Shown: positions 19,173 through 28,144, counted from the first letter of the stretch. The stretch is DNA of 64,000 nt from Aquabacter sp. L1I39 (GCF_017742835.1 NZ_CP072392.1:2912387-2976386), one strand, 5' to 3'. Notes: generated by a model from the sequence alone, not told the origin. Numbers and translations: made by a program.

Positions 19173-20326
19173 GCGACGGCGGGCTCAAGGTCTCCGACCC
19201 CTACCCTGTCACTACTCCGGAGGTCGACGAGCGTCTCATGGCGCGCGCCCTGGCGGTGGGGCAGGCCGGTCTCGGGCGGACCTGGCCAAACCCGTCAGTG
19301 GGCGCGGTTGTGGTTCGTCATACATCCCAAGGCCCTGAAATTATTGGAGAAGCGGGAACCGCTCCGGCGGGCCGGCCGCATGCCGAGCCTCTCGCCTTGG
19401 CCCAGGCCGGGGAGGGCGCGCGCGGCGCGACGCTCTATGTCACCCTCGAACCCTGCTCCCATTACGGCCGCACCCCGCCCTGCGCCGACGCCGTAGTCGC
19501 CGTCGGAATCCGCAGGGTGGTCACCGCCATTGAGGATCCCGACCGGCGGGTGAAAGGGCGCGGCGTTGCCCGTCTGCGGGCGGCGGGCATCTGGGTGACG
19601 GTGGGTGTCGGTGCCGAACAGGCCTTTCTCGACCATGCCGGGCACATCAGCCGCGTCACCCGCGGACGCCCGCATGTCCTTCTAAAGATGGCGGTTTCCG
19701 CCGATGGGAAGGTCGGACTGCCCGGACCGAAGCCCGTCGGGATCACAGGTCCCCAGGCGGGCGAGAAGGTTCATGGCCTGCGTGCGCAGACCGATGTCAT
19801 TCTGGTCGGGATCGGCACGGCCCTGGCGGACGATCCCCTCCTGACCTGCCGTCTGCCTGGCCTGGAAGGCCGCTCGCCGGTTCGGGTGGTGCTGGACGGG
19901 GACTTGCGGCTGCCCTTGTCGTCCCGCCTGGTCGGTACGGCCGAGCAGGTTCCGCTCTGGGTGGTCTGTGCGGAGGATGCGCCCGCCGACAAGGAGAAAG
20001 CTCTTGTAGACCAAGGGGTTGAAGTCTATCGGGTGCCGAGGGGGAGGCGCGGGCGGCTGGATCTTTCGGCCGTCATGCACCTGCTCGGTCTTGTCGGGGT
20101 CACCCGGGTGATGGTGGAGGGCGGGCCGCATCTGGCGGCGGGCCTCTTGGAAGCGGGCCTGGTGGACGAGGTGGCCGTGTTCCAATCCCCTGTTCCGCTT
20201 GGGGATTTCGCCCTCGACGCCCTGCCCGGCCAGCCGCTCGGCCGGCTGCTGGAGCCGGTCGGCTTCGTGCGGGTGGAGGAGGCAAGCTTCGGTGTGGACC
20301 GCATGGTCCGGCTGGTGCGACGCTGA
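19169..20326 (+). CDS. ribD: Bifunctional riboflavin deaminase/reductase
   Basis: The 385-residue enzyme carries out the second and third steps after GTP cyclohydrolase II. The N-terminal deaminase has zinc ligands in GRPHAEP (His71, catalytic Glu73) and [12 protein letters not shown] (Cys96, Cys105). The C-terminal reductase domain (~170-385) has [13 protein letters not shown] and [21 protein letters not shown]. It starts at a GTG in a GTGA overlap with nrdR; ATG 19238 would remove ~23 unconserved residues. Confidence 0.96.
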   Translation: MSDGGLKVSDPYPVTTPEVDERLMARALAVGQAGLGRTWPNPSVGAVVVRHTSQGPEIIGEAGTAPAGRPHAEPLALAQAGEGARGATLYVTLEPCSHYGRTPPCADAVVAVGIRRVVTAIEDPDRRVKGRGVARLRAAGIWVTVGVGAEQAFLDHAGHISRVTRGRPHVLLKMAVSADGKVGLPGPKPVGITGPQAGEKVHGLRAQTDVILVGIGTALADDPLLTCRLPGLEGRSPVRVVLDGDLRLPLSSRLVGTAEQVPLWVVCAEDAPADKEKALVDQGVEVYRVPRGRRGRLDLSAVMHLLGLVGVTRVMVEGGPHLAAGLLEAGLVDEVAVFQSPVPLGDFALDALPGQPLGRLLEPVGFVRVEEASFGVDRMVRLVRR

Positions 20327-20425
20327 ATGCCGCGCACGGCAGATGCGCGCTGAGGCGCATCGACATACCGGCTGAAATGGTCGAAAAGACCGGCGAATTT
20401 CTTCTTCTCAGAGCGGAAGTGCGCC

Positions 20426-21037
20426 ATGTTCACCGGCATTGTTTCCGACCTCGGCCTTCTGACCGAGGTGCGCGCCCATAACGAGGTGCGCACCCTCACC
20501 ATCGCCTCCCATTACCCAGCGGAAGGGGTCGAGATCGGCGCCTCCATCTGCTGCTCGGGCGTCTGCCTGACCGTGACCTCCGCTACCCCCGGCGGGCCGC
20601 TCGGTTCCCTCTTCACCTTCGATGCCGCCCCCGAGACGCTAGCCATCACGACGGTGGCCAAGTGGGGGGAGGGGCAGCGGGTCAATCTGGAGCGAGCGCT
20701 GGCCATGGGGGCGGAGCTGGGCGGGCACCTCGTGACCGGCCATGTGGATGCGGCGATCCCGCTGGTGGAGCGGGAGGACTTCGCCGAGACCAGCCGGTTC
20801 ACCTTCGAGGCGCCCGATCATCTGGCGCGGTTCATCGCCGCCAAGGGCTCGGTGTGCCTTGATGGCACCTCGCTCACCGTCAATACGGTGGCGGGCAATC
20901 GCTTCACCTGCCTGCTCATCCCCCATACGCTGGCTGTGACCAGTTGGGGGACGGCGAAGGCCGGTGATCTGGTGAATCTGGAAGTGGACCTGATGGCGCG
21001 CTATGCGGCGCGGCTTGCGGAGTTCCCCCGAGGCTAG
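20426..21037 (+). CDS. ribE: Riboflavin synthase alpha chain
   Basis: Dismutates two 6,7-dimethyl-8-ribityllumazines to riboflavin. The 203-residue protein shows the internal duplication of the family: repeat 1 begins [10 protein letters not shown], repeat 2 [10 protein letters not shown], each with a CLTV/SLTVN-type lumazine-binding segment. Length is typical. It is 99 bases downstream of ribD; no FMN riboswitch is apparent in that gap. Confidence 0.97.
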   Translation: MFTGIVSDLGLLTEVRAHNEVRTLTIASHYPAEGVEIGASICCSGVCLTVTSATPGGPLGSLFTFDAAPETLAITTVAKWGEGQRVNLERALAMGAELGGHLVTGHVDAAIPLVEREDFAETSRFTFEAPDHLARFIAAKGSVCLDGTSLTVNTVAGNRFTCLLIPHTLAVTSWGTAKAGDLVNLEVDLMARYAARLAEFPRG

Positions 21038-21068
21038 TACCCGTCAGCGCGGATCGAGGAGAGACATC

Positions 21069-21560
21069 ATGGCAGGCACGCGCAGCGCGGGCGCGAGCGA
21101 CACGAACGAGCCGGTCACCGGCGCCCGTGTTCTGATCGTGGAAGGCCGCTTCTACGAGGAACTGGCGGACGAACTGCTCAGCGGCGCCAAGGGCGCGCTG
21201 GAGGCGGCGGGTGCGCGGGTGGACGTGGTGACGGTGCCGGGCGCGCTGGAAATCCCCATCGCCGCAGAGATCGCCATGGAAGGCGCCGAGCTTCAGGGCG
21301 ACCCCTATGAGGGGCTGGTGGCGCTCGGTTGCGTCATTCGCGGCGAGACCTATCATTTCGAGATCGTGGCGGGCGAATCCTCCCGCGCCCTGATGGACCT
21401 GGCGCTGGCCCATGGCCTGCCCACGGGCAACGGCATCCTGACGGTCGAGACCGAGGCGCAGGCCTGGGAGCGGGCGCGGGTGGCCGAGGGCAACAAGGGT
21501 GGCGGCGCGGCGGAGGCGGCCTTGTCGCTGATCCGCCTCAAGCGGCAGGTGTCGGCATGA
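21069..21560 (+). CDS. ribH: 6,7-dimethyl-8-ribityllumazine synthase
   Basis: The 163-residue protein contains [17 protein letters not shown] and [19 protein letters not shown], where the histidine is the catalytic base of lumazine synthase, plus TGNGILTVE and a GGGAAEAAL phosphate-binding segment. It condenses the ribD product with dihydroxybutanone phosphate and presumably forms an icosahedral or decameric shell. A GAGGAGAG ribosome site precedes ATG 21069. The stop overlaps nusB. Confidence 0.97.
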   Translation: MAGTRSAGASDTNEPVTGARVLIVEGRFYEELADELLSGAKGALEAAGARVDVVTVPGALEIPIAAEIAMEGAELQGDPYEGLVALGCVIRGETYHFEIVAGESSRALMDLALAHGLPTGNGILTVETEAQAWERARVAEGNKGGGAAEAALSLIRLKRQVSA

Positions 21561-22039
21561 GCGAAGGCAATGGCAAACCCCTGAAGAAGAGCGCGGCGCG
21601 CCTCGGGGCGGTGCAGGCGCTCTACCAGATGGACGTGGCCGGAACGCCGGTTCAGGATATCCTGGCCCAGTTCCAGAGCTATTGGCTCGGTCGCGAGGTG
21701 GAGGGCGTGGAATATCCCGACGCCGACACCAACCTCTTCCGCGACGTGGTGCAGGGCGTCCTGCGCGAGCAATTGCGCATCGATCCCATGATTGACCAGG
21801 CGCTCGCCGCCGGCTGGCCGCTGCGCCGGGTGGAGACGGTGCTGCGCGCGACACTGCGCGCCGGCGCTTACGAGCTGATCGGCCGGCCGGACATTCCCGC
21901 CCGCGTGGTGGTGGCCGAATATGTGAACGTGGCCGGCGCCTTCCTGGAGCGGGACGAGACCGGCATGGTCAATGCGGTGCTCGACACGCTGGCGCGGGAG
22001 CTCCGCGCCGCCGAATTCTCCCGGCCAGGAGCCGCCTGA
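21557..22039 (+). CDS. nusB: Transcription antitermination factor NusB
   Basis: The 160-residue all-helical RNA-binding protein works with NusE in rRNA antitermination. Recognisable segments are [16 protein letters not shown] near the N-terminus, [19 protein letters not shown] and [18 protein letters not shown] is set by an ATGA overlap with ribH. The ribH-nusB-thiL order is standard in alphaproteobacteria. Confidence 0.96.
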   Translation: MSEGNGKPLKKSAARLGAVQALYQMDVAGTPVQDILAQFQSYWLGREVEGVEYPDADTNLFRDVVQGVLREQLRIDPMIDQALAAGWPLRRVETVLRATLRAGAYELIGRPDIPARVVVAEYVNVAGAFLERDETGMVNAVLDTLARELRAAEFSRPGAA

Positions 22040-22040
22040 C

Positions 22041-23033
22041 ATGAGCGACGGGTCGGGAGAGGACGCCTTCATCGCGCGCCTCTTCCGGCCGATCGCGCGC
22101 CACCCCGCCGCACGCGGGCTTTTGGATGACGCGGCCCTGCTGCGTCCGCCACCGGACAGCGAGTTGGTTCTGACCAAGGACGCGCTGGTGGCCGGCGTCC
22201 ATTTCTTCCCTGATGATCCCCCCGCCTCCATCGCGCGCAAGCTGTTGCGGGTGAACGTGTCGGACCTTGCGGCCAAGGGCGCGCAGCCCGTCGGAGCCCT
22301 CATCGCCCTCGCGGTTGCCCGCAACACGGCCCCGGAATGGCTGGAGGATTTCGCCATCGGCCTTGGCGCGGATTGCGATCTTTATGGCTGCCCGTTGCTG
22401 GGCGGCGACACCGTGCACACGCCCGGTCCCGTGACCCTGTCACTGACCGCCATTGGGAGCGTTCCCACCGGACGCTTTGTGCCGCGCACCGGCGCGCGGC
22501 CGAATGAAGCCATCATCGTCACCGGCACCATCGGTGATTCGGCCCTCGGGCTGGCGCTGCGCCTGACGCCGGACCGGCCGGGCTTTGCCGCCCTCACCCC
22601 CGTGCAGCGGGCCTTCCTGCGCGATCGCTATCTCCATCCCCAGCCGCGCCTTGCTGCGGCGGGCATCCTGCGCAACCGGGCAAGCGCGGCCATGGACCTA
22701 TCGGACGGCCTTGCCGGGGATGTGGCGAAGATGCTGCGTGTGTCTGGCTGCGGGGGGCTCCTGCGGCGGGACGCCGTTCCGCTCTCTGACGCCGCGCGTA
22801 CCGTGCTTGCGGCGGAGCCCGCGCTCTGGGAGGCGATCCTGGCGGGCGGCGATGATTACGAGATCGCAGCCTGCGTTCCGTTCCGCCGCGCCGAGGGGTT
22901 CATCTCCGAGTTGGGGGCTGCTGGCATCGCGGCCCGGATCGTGGGCGAGACTTTCGAGAGCGCGGGATTCGAGATCCTGGATGGCGAGGGCATGCCCGTG
23001 CGCCTCGCCCGGCTGAACTATAGCCACATCTGA
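22041..23033 (+). CDS. thiL: Thiamine-monophosphate kinase
   Basis: Phosphorylates thiamine monophosphate to the active pyrophosphate. The 330-residue protein has the AIR-synthase-like fold signatures GLLDDAALL, VLTKDALVAGVHF, LLRVNVSDLAAKGAQP, CPLLGGDTVHTPGP, AMDLSDGLAGD and GGDDYEI, all expected of ThiL. It lies one base after nusB. It is the last gene of the cluster; a hairpin-rich region follows. Confidence 0.96.
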   Translation: MSDGSGEDAFIARLFRPIARHPAARGLLDDAALLRPPPDSELVLTKDALVAGVHFFPDDPPASIARKLLRVNVSDLAAKGAQPVGALIALAVARNTAPEWLEDFAIGLGADCDLYGCPLLGGDTVHTPGPVTLSLTAIGSVPTGRFVPRTGARPNEAIIVTGTIGDSALGLALRLTPDRPGFAALTPVQRAFLRDRYLHPQPRLAAAGILRNRASAAMDLSDGLAGDVAKMLRVSGCGGLLRRDAVPLSDAARTVLAAEPALWEAILAGGDDYEIAACVPFRRAEGFISELGAAGIAARIVGETFESAGFEILDGEGMPVRLARLNYSHI

Positions 23034-23043
23034 ACGTCCGGCC

Positions 23044-23066
23044 CTGACAGCGCGGCGACCTGTCAG
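23044..23066 (+). terminator. Stem-loop after thiL
   Basis: CTGACAG (23044-23050) pairs with CTGTCAG (23060-23066) around a 9-base loop, 10 bases after the thiL stop. There is no T-run. Confidence 0.4.
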
Positions 23067-23091
23067 AGGATGATCTGTCCCCAAAACGGAA

Positions 23092-23255
23092 GACGGGCGT
23101 GGCCGAAGCCACGCCCGTCCGGGGAAGGATGCAGGTGTGGGGGCGCATCCTTCCTTTCCTGCGGCGCTGCCAAAGCGCGGCGACGCCAAGGGGGCAGCGG
23201 GCATGCCGAGGCATGCCCGCTGGGGGAGAGCACAGGTGTGGGGGCGTGCTCTCCC
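23092..23255. repeat. Two copies of a paired-hairpin element with an invariant 12-base loop
   Basis: Each copy has two adjacent hairpins. Copy 1 (23092-23154): GACGGGCGTGGC/GCCACGCCCGTC with a CGAA loop, then GGAAGGATGC/GCATCCTTCC closing the loop AGGTGTGGGGGC. Copy 2 (23196-23255): AGCGGGCATGCC/GGCATGCCCGCT with GA, then GGGAGAGCAC/GTGCTCTCCC closing the identical loop AGGTGTGGGGGC. The second-hairpin stems differ in sequence but stay perfectly paired, while the loop is unchanged. The element lies between convergent thiL and the LTxxQ gene and may also end both transcripts. Confidence 0.8.
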
Positions 23256-23263
23256 GTTCGCAT

Positions 23264-23926
23264 TCAGTTCGGCATGGGTGGCGGGACCGGCACATGGGAC
23301 GGGCGCCCCGGCTCCCGCATGGCACCGGGCGGCGGGGGAGGAGGTGGCAGCATGGCCTCGAACTGCGCCACCCGCTGTAGCTGGGCCGGCGTGAGCTTCG
23401 TCTTCAATTGCTGGATGGCGGCGAGGAGCTGTTCCGCCTTCTTTCCTTCGGAGGCCAGGCGACCTGCCATCTCGCTGGCGCGGGCGAAGGGCTCATCGGT
23501 GCGCGCCGGTGCGCCGGCGGGGGGCTGGGGGACCAGGGCGATGGCCGCATCGGTGAAGGTCCGCCAGGCATCGATCTGGTCTGCCTTGACGCCGACATAG
23601 GTTTCGGCCGCGGCGAGAAGCTGGGCGAGCCGTGCGGGGCCGGGCAGGGGCGGCGGGCCGACGGGGCGGGGGGGCTGGACATCGCCCGGCCCGCCCGGTC
23701 CGGCATTGCGGGCGGCCGGACGCTCTGGCCGAGGCGGCGCGGGGGACAAGGATGGAGCATCGGTTCCAGGCGCAGCGGCGAGCACAATGCCTGACGCAAG
23801 CTCGGAGGGGCGAAGGGATCCGACGCCGGCGGTGTCGGCGATGGCCCATCCAGCTACGGCTACCCCGGCAAGGGCTGTGACGACCTTAAGGATGGTGCCG
23901 CGCTTTGGCCTGATTGTCCGGCTCAT
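23264..23926 (-). CDS. Periplasmic LTxxQ/Spy-like protein
   Basis: The 220-residue protein begins with a basic N-terminus and a hydrophobic segment (~12-32) that acts as a signal or anchor. A Pro/Ala-rich linker (~50-95) and a helical region (~97-195) with LTPAQLQRVAQFE follow; this is an LTxxQ-type motif as in Spy/CpxP/ZraP-like periplasmic proteins. It ends in Pro-rich sequence. It is divergent from a response regulator-histidine kinase pair, paralleling the cpxP-cpxRA and zraP-zraSR arrangements, so it may modulate or report envelope stress (inference). Confidence 0.7.
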   Translation of the reverse strand: MSRTIRPKRGTILKVVTALAGVAVAGWAIADTAGVGSLRPSELASGIVLAAAPGTDAPSLSPAPPRPERPAARNAGPGGPGDVQPPRPVGPPPLPGPARLAQLLAAAETYVGVKADQIDAWRTFTDAAIALVPQPPAGAPARTDEPFARASEMAGRLASEGKKAEQLLAAIQQLKTKLTPAQLQRVAQFEAMLPPPPPPPGAMREPGRPSHVPVPPPMPN

Positions 23927-23934
23927 GACTGTTG

Positions 23935-23954
23935 TCCCATGACCTTGAATGGGA
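23935..23954. promoter_or_regulatory. Inverted repeat at the LTxxQ gene start
   Basis: TCCCAT-N8-ATGGGA is a perfect 6-base-arm inverted repeat just upstream of the LTxxQ start codon, in the divergent gap shared with the two-component system. It overlaps the expected ribosome-binding region, so it could be an operator or an RNA structure. Confidence 0.3.
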
Positions 23955-24140
23955 TCAAGCTAGTCCTCGCACATTGCCCGACTTCGTCCCGCCATTGCCG
24001 GGAGGTGTCCCTCGGGTGGAGAATGGTGTCTGAATGTTGCCGGGCCGCCGGTGGAAACACGCGCTTGCAAATGCCGACACGGCCGCACCAGTAAGCTCGG
24101 TTACAAGCGCCTTCAGCAACACATCGAGGCAAAGGTCGCC

Positions 24141-24863
24141 GTGGAAGCAACAACGCACGTTCTGGTGGTCGATGACGACCATGAAATTCGCAAGCTGCTG
24201 GGTCGCTACCTCACCAGCCAGGGATTTCGCGTCTCCTCTGCCGCCAGCGGGCGAGAGATGGAAGAGGCCCTCGCCACCAACCGGATCGACCTCGTGGTGC
24301 TGGACCTGATGCTGCCCGACGCCTCGGGGCTTGACCTGTGTCGCGCGTTGCGCGGGCGCTCCCGCGTGCCGATCATCCTTCTCACCGCGCTGAAGGAGGA
24401 GGTGGATCGGATCATCGGCCTAGAGGTGGGAGCGGACGACTATCTGGGCAAGCCCTTCAATCCGCGCGAGCTGGTGGCGCGCATCCGCGCGGTGATGCGG
24501 CGCTTCTCTGACCATGACGAGCACGCGGTCTCCAACCGCCAGTATCGCTTTTCAAGCTTCATGGCGGAGCCCAGCAGCCGGCGGGTGCTCGACGAGCAGG
24601 GGCAGGAAGTGGTGCTCACCGCCGCCGAGTTCGACCTTCTCGTCGCCTTCCTGGAGCGGCCTGGTCGCGTGCTGTCGCGGGAGCAATTGCTGGACATCAC
24701 CCAAGGGCGGGAGGCCGGGCCGTTCGACCGGTCCATCGACGTGCTGGTGAGCCGGTTGCGCCGCAAGCTCGGAGACCAGGGCACGTTCAGCCTGCTCAAG
24801 ACCCAGCGCAATGGGGGCTACCAGTTCGCGGCGCGGGTTGAAGTGGTCGAGTGTGACGCTTGA
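24141..24863 (+). CDS. OmpR/PhoB-type response regulator
   Basis: The 240-residue protein has a receiver domain (HVLVVDDDHEI, phosphoacceptor Asp55 in VLDLMLPDASG, Lys in YLGKPFNPREL) and a winged-helix DNA-binding domain (~135-235, LTAAEFDLLVAFLERPGRVLSREQLL and IDVLVSRLRRKLGD). GTG 24141 was chosen because AAAGG sits just upstream and it gives the usual short N-terminus; a longer in-frame ATG at 24051 is unlikely. It is coupled to the kinase by a TTGA overlap. Confidence 0.95.
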   Translation: MEATTHVLVVDDDHEIRKLLGRYLTSQGFRVSSAASGREMEEALATNRIDLVVLDLMLPDASGLDLCRALRGRSRVPIILLTALKEEVDRIIGLEVGADDYLGKPFNPRELVARIRAVMRRFSDHDEHAVSNRQYRFSSFMAEPSSRRVLDEQGQEVVLTAAEFDLLVAFLERPGRVLSREQLLDITQGREAGPFDRSIDVLVSRLRRKLGDQGTFSLLKTQRNGGYQFAARVEVVECDA

Positions 24864-26200
24864 CGTCGCTCCGCACCAAGGTCGCCGCGCTCGTTGTCGC
24901 CGTGCTTCTGGTGGTGGTGGTGCTTTCGGGCGCCATTACATTCTTGGTGCTCGATCGCGGTGCCCCGCCGCCACGTCCGGATCTGGCCTCGACAGTGACA
25001 CAGGCCGCCTTCATCGCGGCCCTGTTGGAAGGTGGAAATGGCGCCGAGCGGACGCGCGCTACCCTCGTGGCGGACACCCCTCCCAAAGGAACCGTTGAGG
25101 GGCGGCGGACTGCCGAGGTGGCCGATGCCCTCGCGCGGCTCGGCCGTCAAGCAGAGGTTCAGGTGGTGCGCCTGCCCGATCCCGAGCCCGGACGCGGCGA
25201 CATGGCGGGCCGCCCGCCTCCGCTGCCACCCGACGGACCCGGCCCGCGGGAAGTGGTCGCGCTCAGGCTGGCAGATGGGCGCTGGCTGAACGTGCCCATG
25301 GATGTGAGCATGACACTGCCGCCGCCCTCGTTCCCGTTGCGCCTGGTGGCTTGGCTGATGCTCACCGGCATCGGCTTCACGGCGGTGATCCTGGTGGTCG
25401 TCAATCGCCTGCTGCGCCCCCTGGTGCTGTTGCAGAAGACCGTGGACGAGATCGGCCCCAACGGCGAATTGCCGGTGCTGAAGGAAGTGGGCTCCGCAGA
25501 AGTGCGGGCTGCGGTCCGCACCATCAACGCCCTGGGGGAGCGCCTTCGGGGGGCCATGGAAAGCCGCATGCGCATCGTCGCTGCGGCGGCGCATGACCTT
25601 CGCACTCCGCTCACCCGGCTGCGGCTGCGGGCCGAGTTCCTCTCCGACGAAGACGAACGGGAGAAGTGGTTCGCCGACCTGGAGGAACTGGACCGCATCG
25701 CCGACAGTGCCATCCGCCTGGTGCGGGAAGAGGTCTCCACCTCCGAGCTGGAAGTGCTGGGCCTGGATGAACTGGCGGGCGCCGTGTGCGACGAGGCGCG
25801 CCAGAGCGGCCTGAGCGCCGACCTGGAGGAGGGCGAGCCGGTGCTCGTCCCCGCCCGGCCGCTATCGCTGAAGCGCGCGGTCCGCAATCTCGTGGTCAAC
25901 GCAGCCACCCATGGCCGCGGCGCGCGCCTGAAAGTGTGGAGCGATGGCGAGAACGCCCACCTCCTCGTCCAGGACGAGGGGCCCGGTATCCCCGAGGCGC
26001 TCTTAGACCGGGCGTTCGAGCCCTTTTTCCGCATCGATCCCGCGCGGCAAGCGGCGATTCCCGGTGCCGGCCTCGGCCTTGCCATCGCCCACGAGATCAT
26101 CACGCGGCACGGCGGCACACTGCGGCTGACCAATCGCGCCAAGGGCGGTCTGTCGCAGCACGTCACCTTGCCCCTCGAAAAGCCGCTTCCTACCGCGTGA
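24860..26200 (+). CDS. Membrane sensor histidine kinase
   Basis: The 446-residue kinase has two membrane helices (~8-30 and ~162-182) framing a Pro-rich periplasmic sensor loop of about 130 residues. A HAMP segment follows, then the H-box [16 protein letters not shown] (phospho-accepting His245), N-box ([10 protein letters not shown]), G1 (DEGPGIP) and G2 (GAGLGLAI). The order is that of EnvZ/CpxA-type kinases. Translation probably starts at TTG 24860, overlapping the regulator's stop. It should phosphorylate the upstream regulator; the signal is unknown, though the divergent LTxxQ protein points to envelope state. Confidence 0.93.
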   Translation: MTSLRTKVAALVVAVLLVVVVLSGAITFLVLDRGAPPPRPDLASTVTQAAFIAALLEGGNGAERTRATLVADTPPKGTVEGRRTAEVADALARLGRQAEVQVVRLPDPEPGRGDMAGRPPPLPPDGPGPREVVALRLADGRWLNVPMDVSMTLPPPSFPLRLVAWLMLTGIGFTAVILVVVNRLLRPLVLLQKTVDEIGPNGELPVLKEVGSAEVRAAVRTINALGERLRGAMESRMRIVAAAAHDLRTPLTRLRLRAEFLSDEDEREKWFADLEELDRIADSAIRLVREEVSTSELEVLGLDELAGAVCDEARQSGLSADLEEGEPVLVPARPLSLKRAVRNLVVNAATHGRGARLKVWSDGENAHLLVQDEGPGIPEALLDRAFEPFFRIDPARQAAIPGAGLGLAIAHEIITRHGGTLRLTNRAKGGLSQHVTLPLEKPLPTA

Positions 26201-26290
26201 TCTGGCAAAGCTCAGCGGGAGGGGCAACAGGGGAACATAAGCGGCCGGCAGGCGTTCACGAAAAAGAGAGCGGATGGATTTTATATTGTG

Positions 26291-26305
26291 CGCGATTAAA
26301 TTGCG
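26291..26305. promoter_or_regulatory. Candidate OhrR operator upstream of ohr
   Basis: CGCGATTAAATTGCG is an imperfect palindrome in an unusually AT-rich patch (26278-26320). It resembles the AATTGCG-type boxes bound by OhrR before ohr genes in rhizobia. It lies 62 bases upstream of the ohr start. Confidence 0.5.
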
Positions 26306-26367
26306 TATTATTAAAATCCCATCACGGCAACGGGCCTCACGCCGAGGCCGCACTCAGGAGAGACGCC

Positions 26368-26793
26368 ATGTCGGTCGATGTGAAATACACCACCCAGGCC
26401 ACTGCCACCGGCGGCCGCGACGGTCGGTCCACCACTGCGGACGGGACCCTCGATGTGAAGCTGACCACCCCCAAGGAACTGGGCGGCGCCGGCGGCGAGG
26501 GCAACAATCCCGAGCAACTGTTCGCGGCTGGCTATTCCGCCTGCTTCCTCGGCGCGCTGAAGTTCGTCGCCTCCCAGGAGAAGGTGCGCATCCCCTCCGA
26601 CGCCACCGTCACCGCGACGGTCGGCATCGGTCCCCGTTCGGAAGGCGGTTTTGGCATCACGGCTTCGCTGAAGATCAACCTGCCGGGTGTGGACAAGGCG
26701 GAAGCCGAGCGCTTGGTTCAGAAGGCACATCAGGTGTGCCCCTATTCCAACGCCACCCGCGGCAATGTGGATGTGGGCCTGGAAGTCGCCTGA
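26368..26793 (+). CDS. ohr: Organic hydroperoxide resistance protein
   Basis: The 141-residue Ohr reduces organic (fatty-acid-type) hydroperoxides with a dithiol active site. The resolving/peroxidatic cysteines are Cys59 in [10 protein letters not shown] and Cys124 in [22 protein letters not shown] is the typical preceding segment. AGGAG lies 8 bases before ATG 26368. No ohrR is next to it. A strong terminator follows. Confidence 0.97.
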   Translation: MSVDVKYTTQATATGGRDGRSTTADGTLDVKLTTPKELGGAGGEGNNPEQLFAAGYSACFLGALKFVASQEKVRIPSDATVTATVGIGPRSEGGFGITASLKINLPGVDKAEAERLVQKAHQVCPYSNATRGNVDVGLEVA

Positions 26794-26839
26794 TCCCGGC
26801 ACGGCCCGGGGCTCCCCTCGGGCCATCGCCTGATGGACA

Positions 26840-26881
26840 TGAAAAACCCCGCCGCGGCCACGCCGGGCGGGGTTCTTCATG
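26840..26881. terminator. Terminator between convergent ohr and secreted-protein gene
   Basis: AACCCCGCC (26845-26853) pairs with GGCGGGGTT (26866-26874). The pairing continues through CATGAA/TTCATG with a single mismatch, giving a stem of about 16 bases usable in both directions. Confidence 0.8.
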
Positions 26882-26902
26882 TCAGGTCTGCCGAAGCCTG
26901 GA

Positions 26903-27445
26903 TCACCAGGCCGGACGACAGTGCAGGCCGCCATAGGGGCCGCGCCAGCAATAGCCACCGCGCCAGCCGGGACCCCAGCCGGGGCCGTACCACCAGTCGA
27001 TGAACAGGTTGGCATTGGTGCCGGTCTTGGGCAGTTCGTCGCCGCCGAGCACGCGGTAATTGTAGGTGAGCGTATCGCCGTTCAACTGCGGATCGGTCAG
27101 TTCAACCACCGTGGTCACGGACTTGCCGTCGACGGTCACCGCCAGGGTGGCGTTCGGCGGGTCCTTCTGGAAGTCGGACTTGCCGCTGTTCCAGAACTTC
27201 ACGAAGGCGGGGGTAGGCGCATCGCCCGTCATGCGCTCGGGACGGTCCGAGAACATCAGGGTCTGGGGAGCGACGCCCTTGAGGGTGATGGTCTTGTCGT
27301 CAATGGTGACCTGATCGGCCACCTGGACGAACAGCCAATTGGCCGGCGGCATGTCGATGACATTCGCGGGCTTGCTGGTCTGGGCTTGCGCGAGGCCGAC
27401 CGCGCCGACCATCGCGAAAAGCGCTCCGTAAATCAATGACTTCAT
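26903..27445 (-). CDS. Small secreted protein of unknown function
   Basis: The 180-residue protein has a clean signal peptide (MKSLIYGALFAMVGAVGLAQA). The mature part is hydrophilic, beta-rich looking and contains MPPANWLFVQVADQVTIDDKTI. It ends in a Gly/Trp/Pro/Tyr-rich tail with two cysteines (GPGWGPGWRGGYCWRG). ATG 27445 was chosen for the signal peptide; the frame extends 11 codons further upstream. I do not recognise a defined function. Confidence 0.75.
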   Translation of the reverse strand: MKSLIYGALFAMVGAVGLAQAQTSKPANVIDMPPANWLFVQVADQVTIDDKTITLKGVAPQTLMFSDRPERMTGDAPTPAFVKFWNSGKSDFQKDPPNATLAVTVDGKSVTTVVELTDPQLNGDTLTYNYRVLGGDELPKTGTNANLFIDWWYGPGWGPGWRGGYCWRGPYGGLHCRPAW

Positions 27446-27746
27446 CGATCTCTCCAACGCAGGACTATTGTCCGTCACCGCGCGGGCACCATATCACCGT
27501 CCAAGCCGAATGCCAGTCCCACCTCCGGTTCTGCCCTCTGCAAATCGCATTACATTTAAGACAGAAATGGAGGAACTATGTGTTCCAATGGTGTGTACCC
27601 ATGGTCTGGGCAAAGGTTGGAAATATTGGGCACCTCCCTTTGAGGTAAGCCGCTGGCGCAATAGTTCAAAATGGATCTAATTTATACAGCCGGCCAAATC
27701 GTGACTGAGGAGAGAGGCGGCGCGGGCAGACGCCGCCTCTTGTCGG
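27446..27746. other. Intergenic region, locally AT-richer
   Basis: No coding region is supported. The middle (about 27540-27690) is less GC-rich than its surroundings. Its right end holds the terminator hairpin of the SCP2 gene. Confidence 0.4.
27713..27740 (-). terminator. Terminator hairpin after the SCP2 gene
   Basis: AGAGGCGGCG (27713-27722) pairs with CGCCGCCTCT (27731-27740) around an 8-base loop, directly downstream of the minus-strand SCP2 stop. Confidence 0.65.
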
Positions 27747-28061
27747 TCAGTTCATCTCATCGAGCAGGCCAGCCAGCTTGAGCGCCACGCCCTGCGAGCC
27801 CTCCAGCTTCAGACGGCCCGTGGTGAAGGCGAGCATCGGCCCCATGCGGCCCGTGATGAGCTTGTCCAAGGTGTCACTGGTCAGCTTGAGGACCGCGTCC
27901 GCCTCGCCCCGTTCCTCGGACAGGTCCGCCCCGCCATTGGTGGCGTCGAGGAGGATCGAGGACTCCAGGTCGGTCAGGTCGAAGCGGACCTTGTAGCCGA
28001 GGGTGGACAGGGTGGCGGAATGTTCGCCGAGCTTCTCGATGAGGGTTGCGGCGTCGGGCAT
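27747..28061 (-). CDS. SCP2 sterol-carrier domain protein
   Basis: This 104-residue protein is a single SCP2 lipid-binding domain: VRFDLTDLESSILLDATNGG, EADAVLKLTSDTLDKLITG, and GPMLAFTTGRLKLEGSQGVALKLAGLLDEM are characteristic. It may carry acyl-CoAs or other lipids for the adjacent beta-oxidation enzymes. ATG 28061 was chosen; ATG 28079 would add six residues but directly abuts the T-run of a terminator. It lies downstream of that terminator, so its expression may depend on read-through. Confidence 0.85.
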   Translation of the reverse strand: MPDAATLIEKLGEHSATLSTLGYKVRFDLTDLESSILLDATNGGADLSEERGEADAVLKLTSDTLDKLITGRMGPMLAFTTGRLKLEGSQGVALKLAGLLDEMN

Positions 28062-28080
28062 CGGGGTCGGGCCTTCCATG

Positions 28081-28111
28081 AAAAAGCGTCCCGCCCGGGC
28101 GGGCGGGACGC
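28081..28111 (-). terminator. Rho-independent terminator after the acyl-CoA dehydrogenase gene
   Basis: GCGTCCCGCCCG (28086-28097) pairs with CGGGCGGGACGC (28100-28111). On the minus strand five T residues (28085-28081) follow the stem. This is a textbook intrinsic terminator placed before the SCP2 gene. Confidence 0.85.
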
Positions 28112-28144
28112 GAGGTGTAAGCCGAAAACGCGCGGTGTGGCGCG

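Noticed and set aside
20327..20425. FMN riboswitch between ribD and ribE
   Set aside because: The gap is only 99 bases and lacks the conserved RFN-element helices; just a small hairpin is visible.
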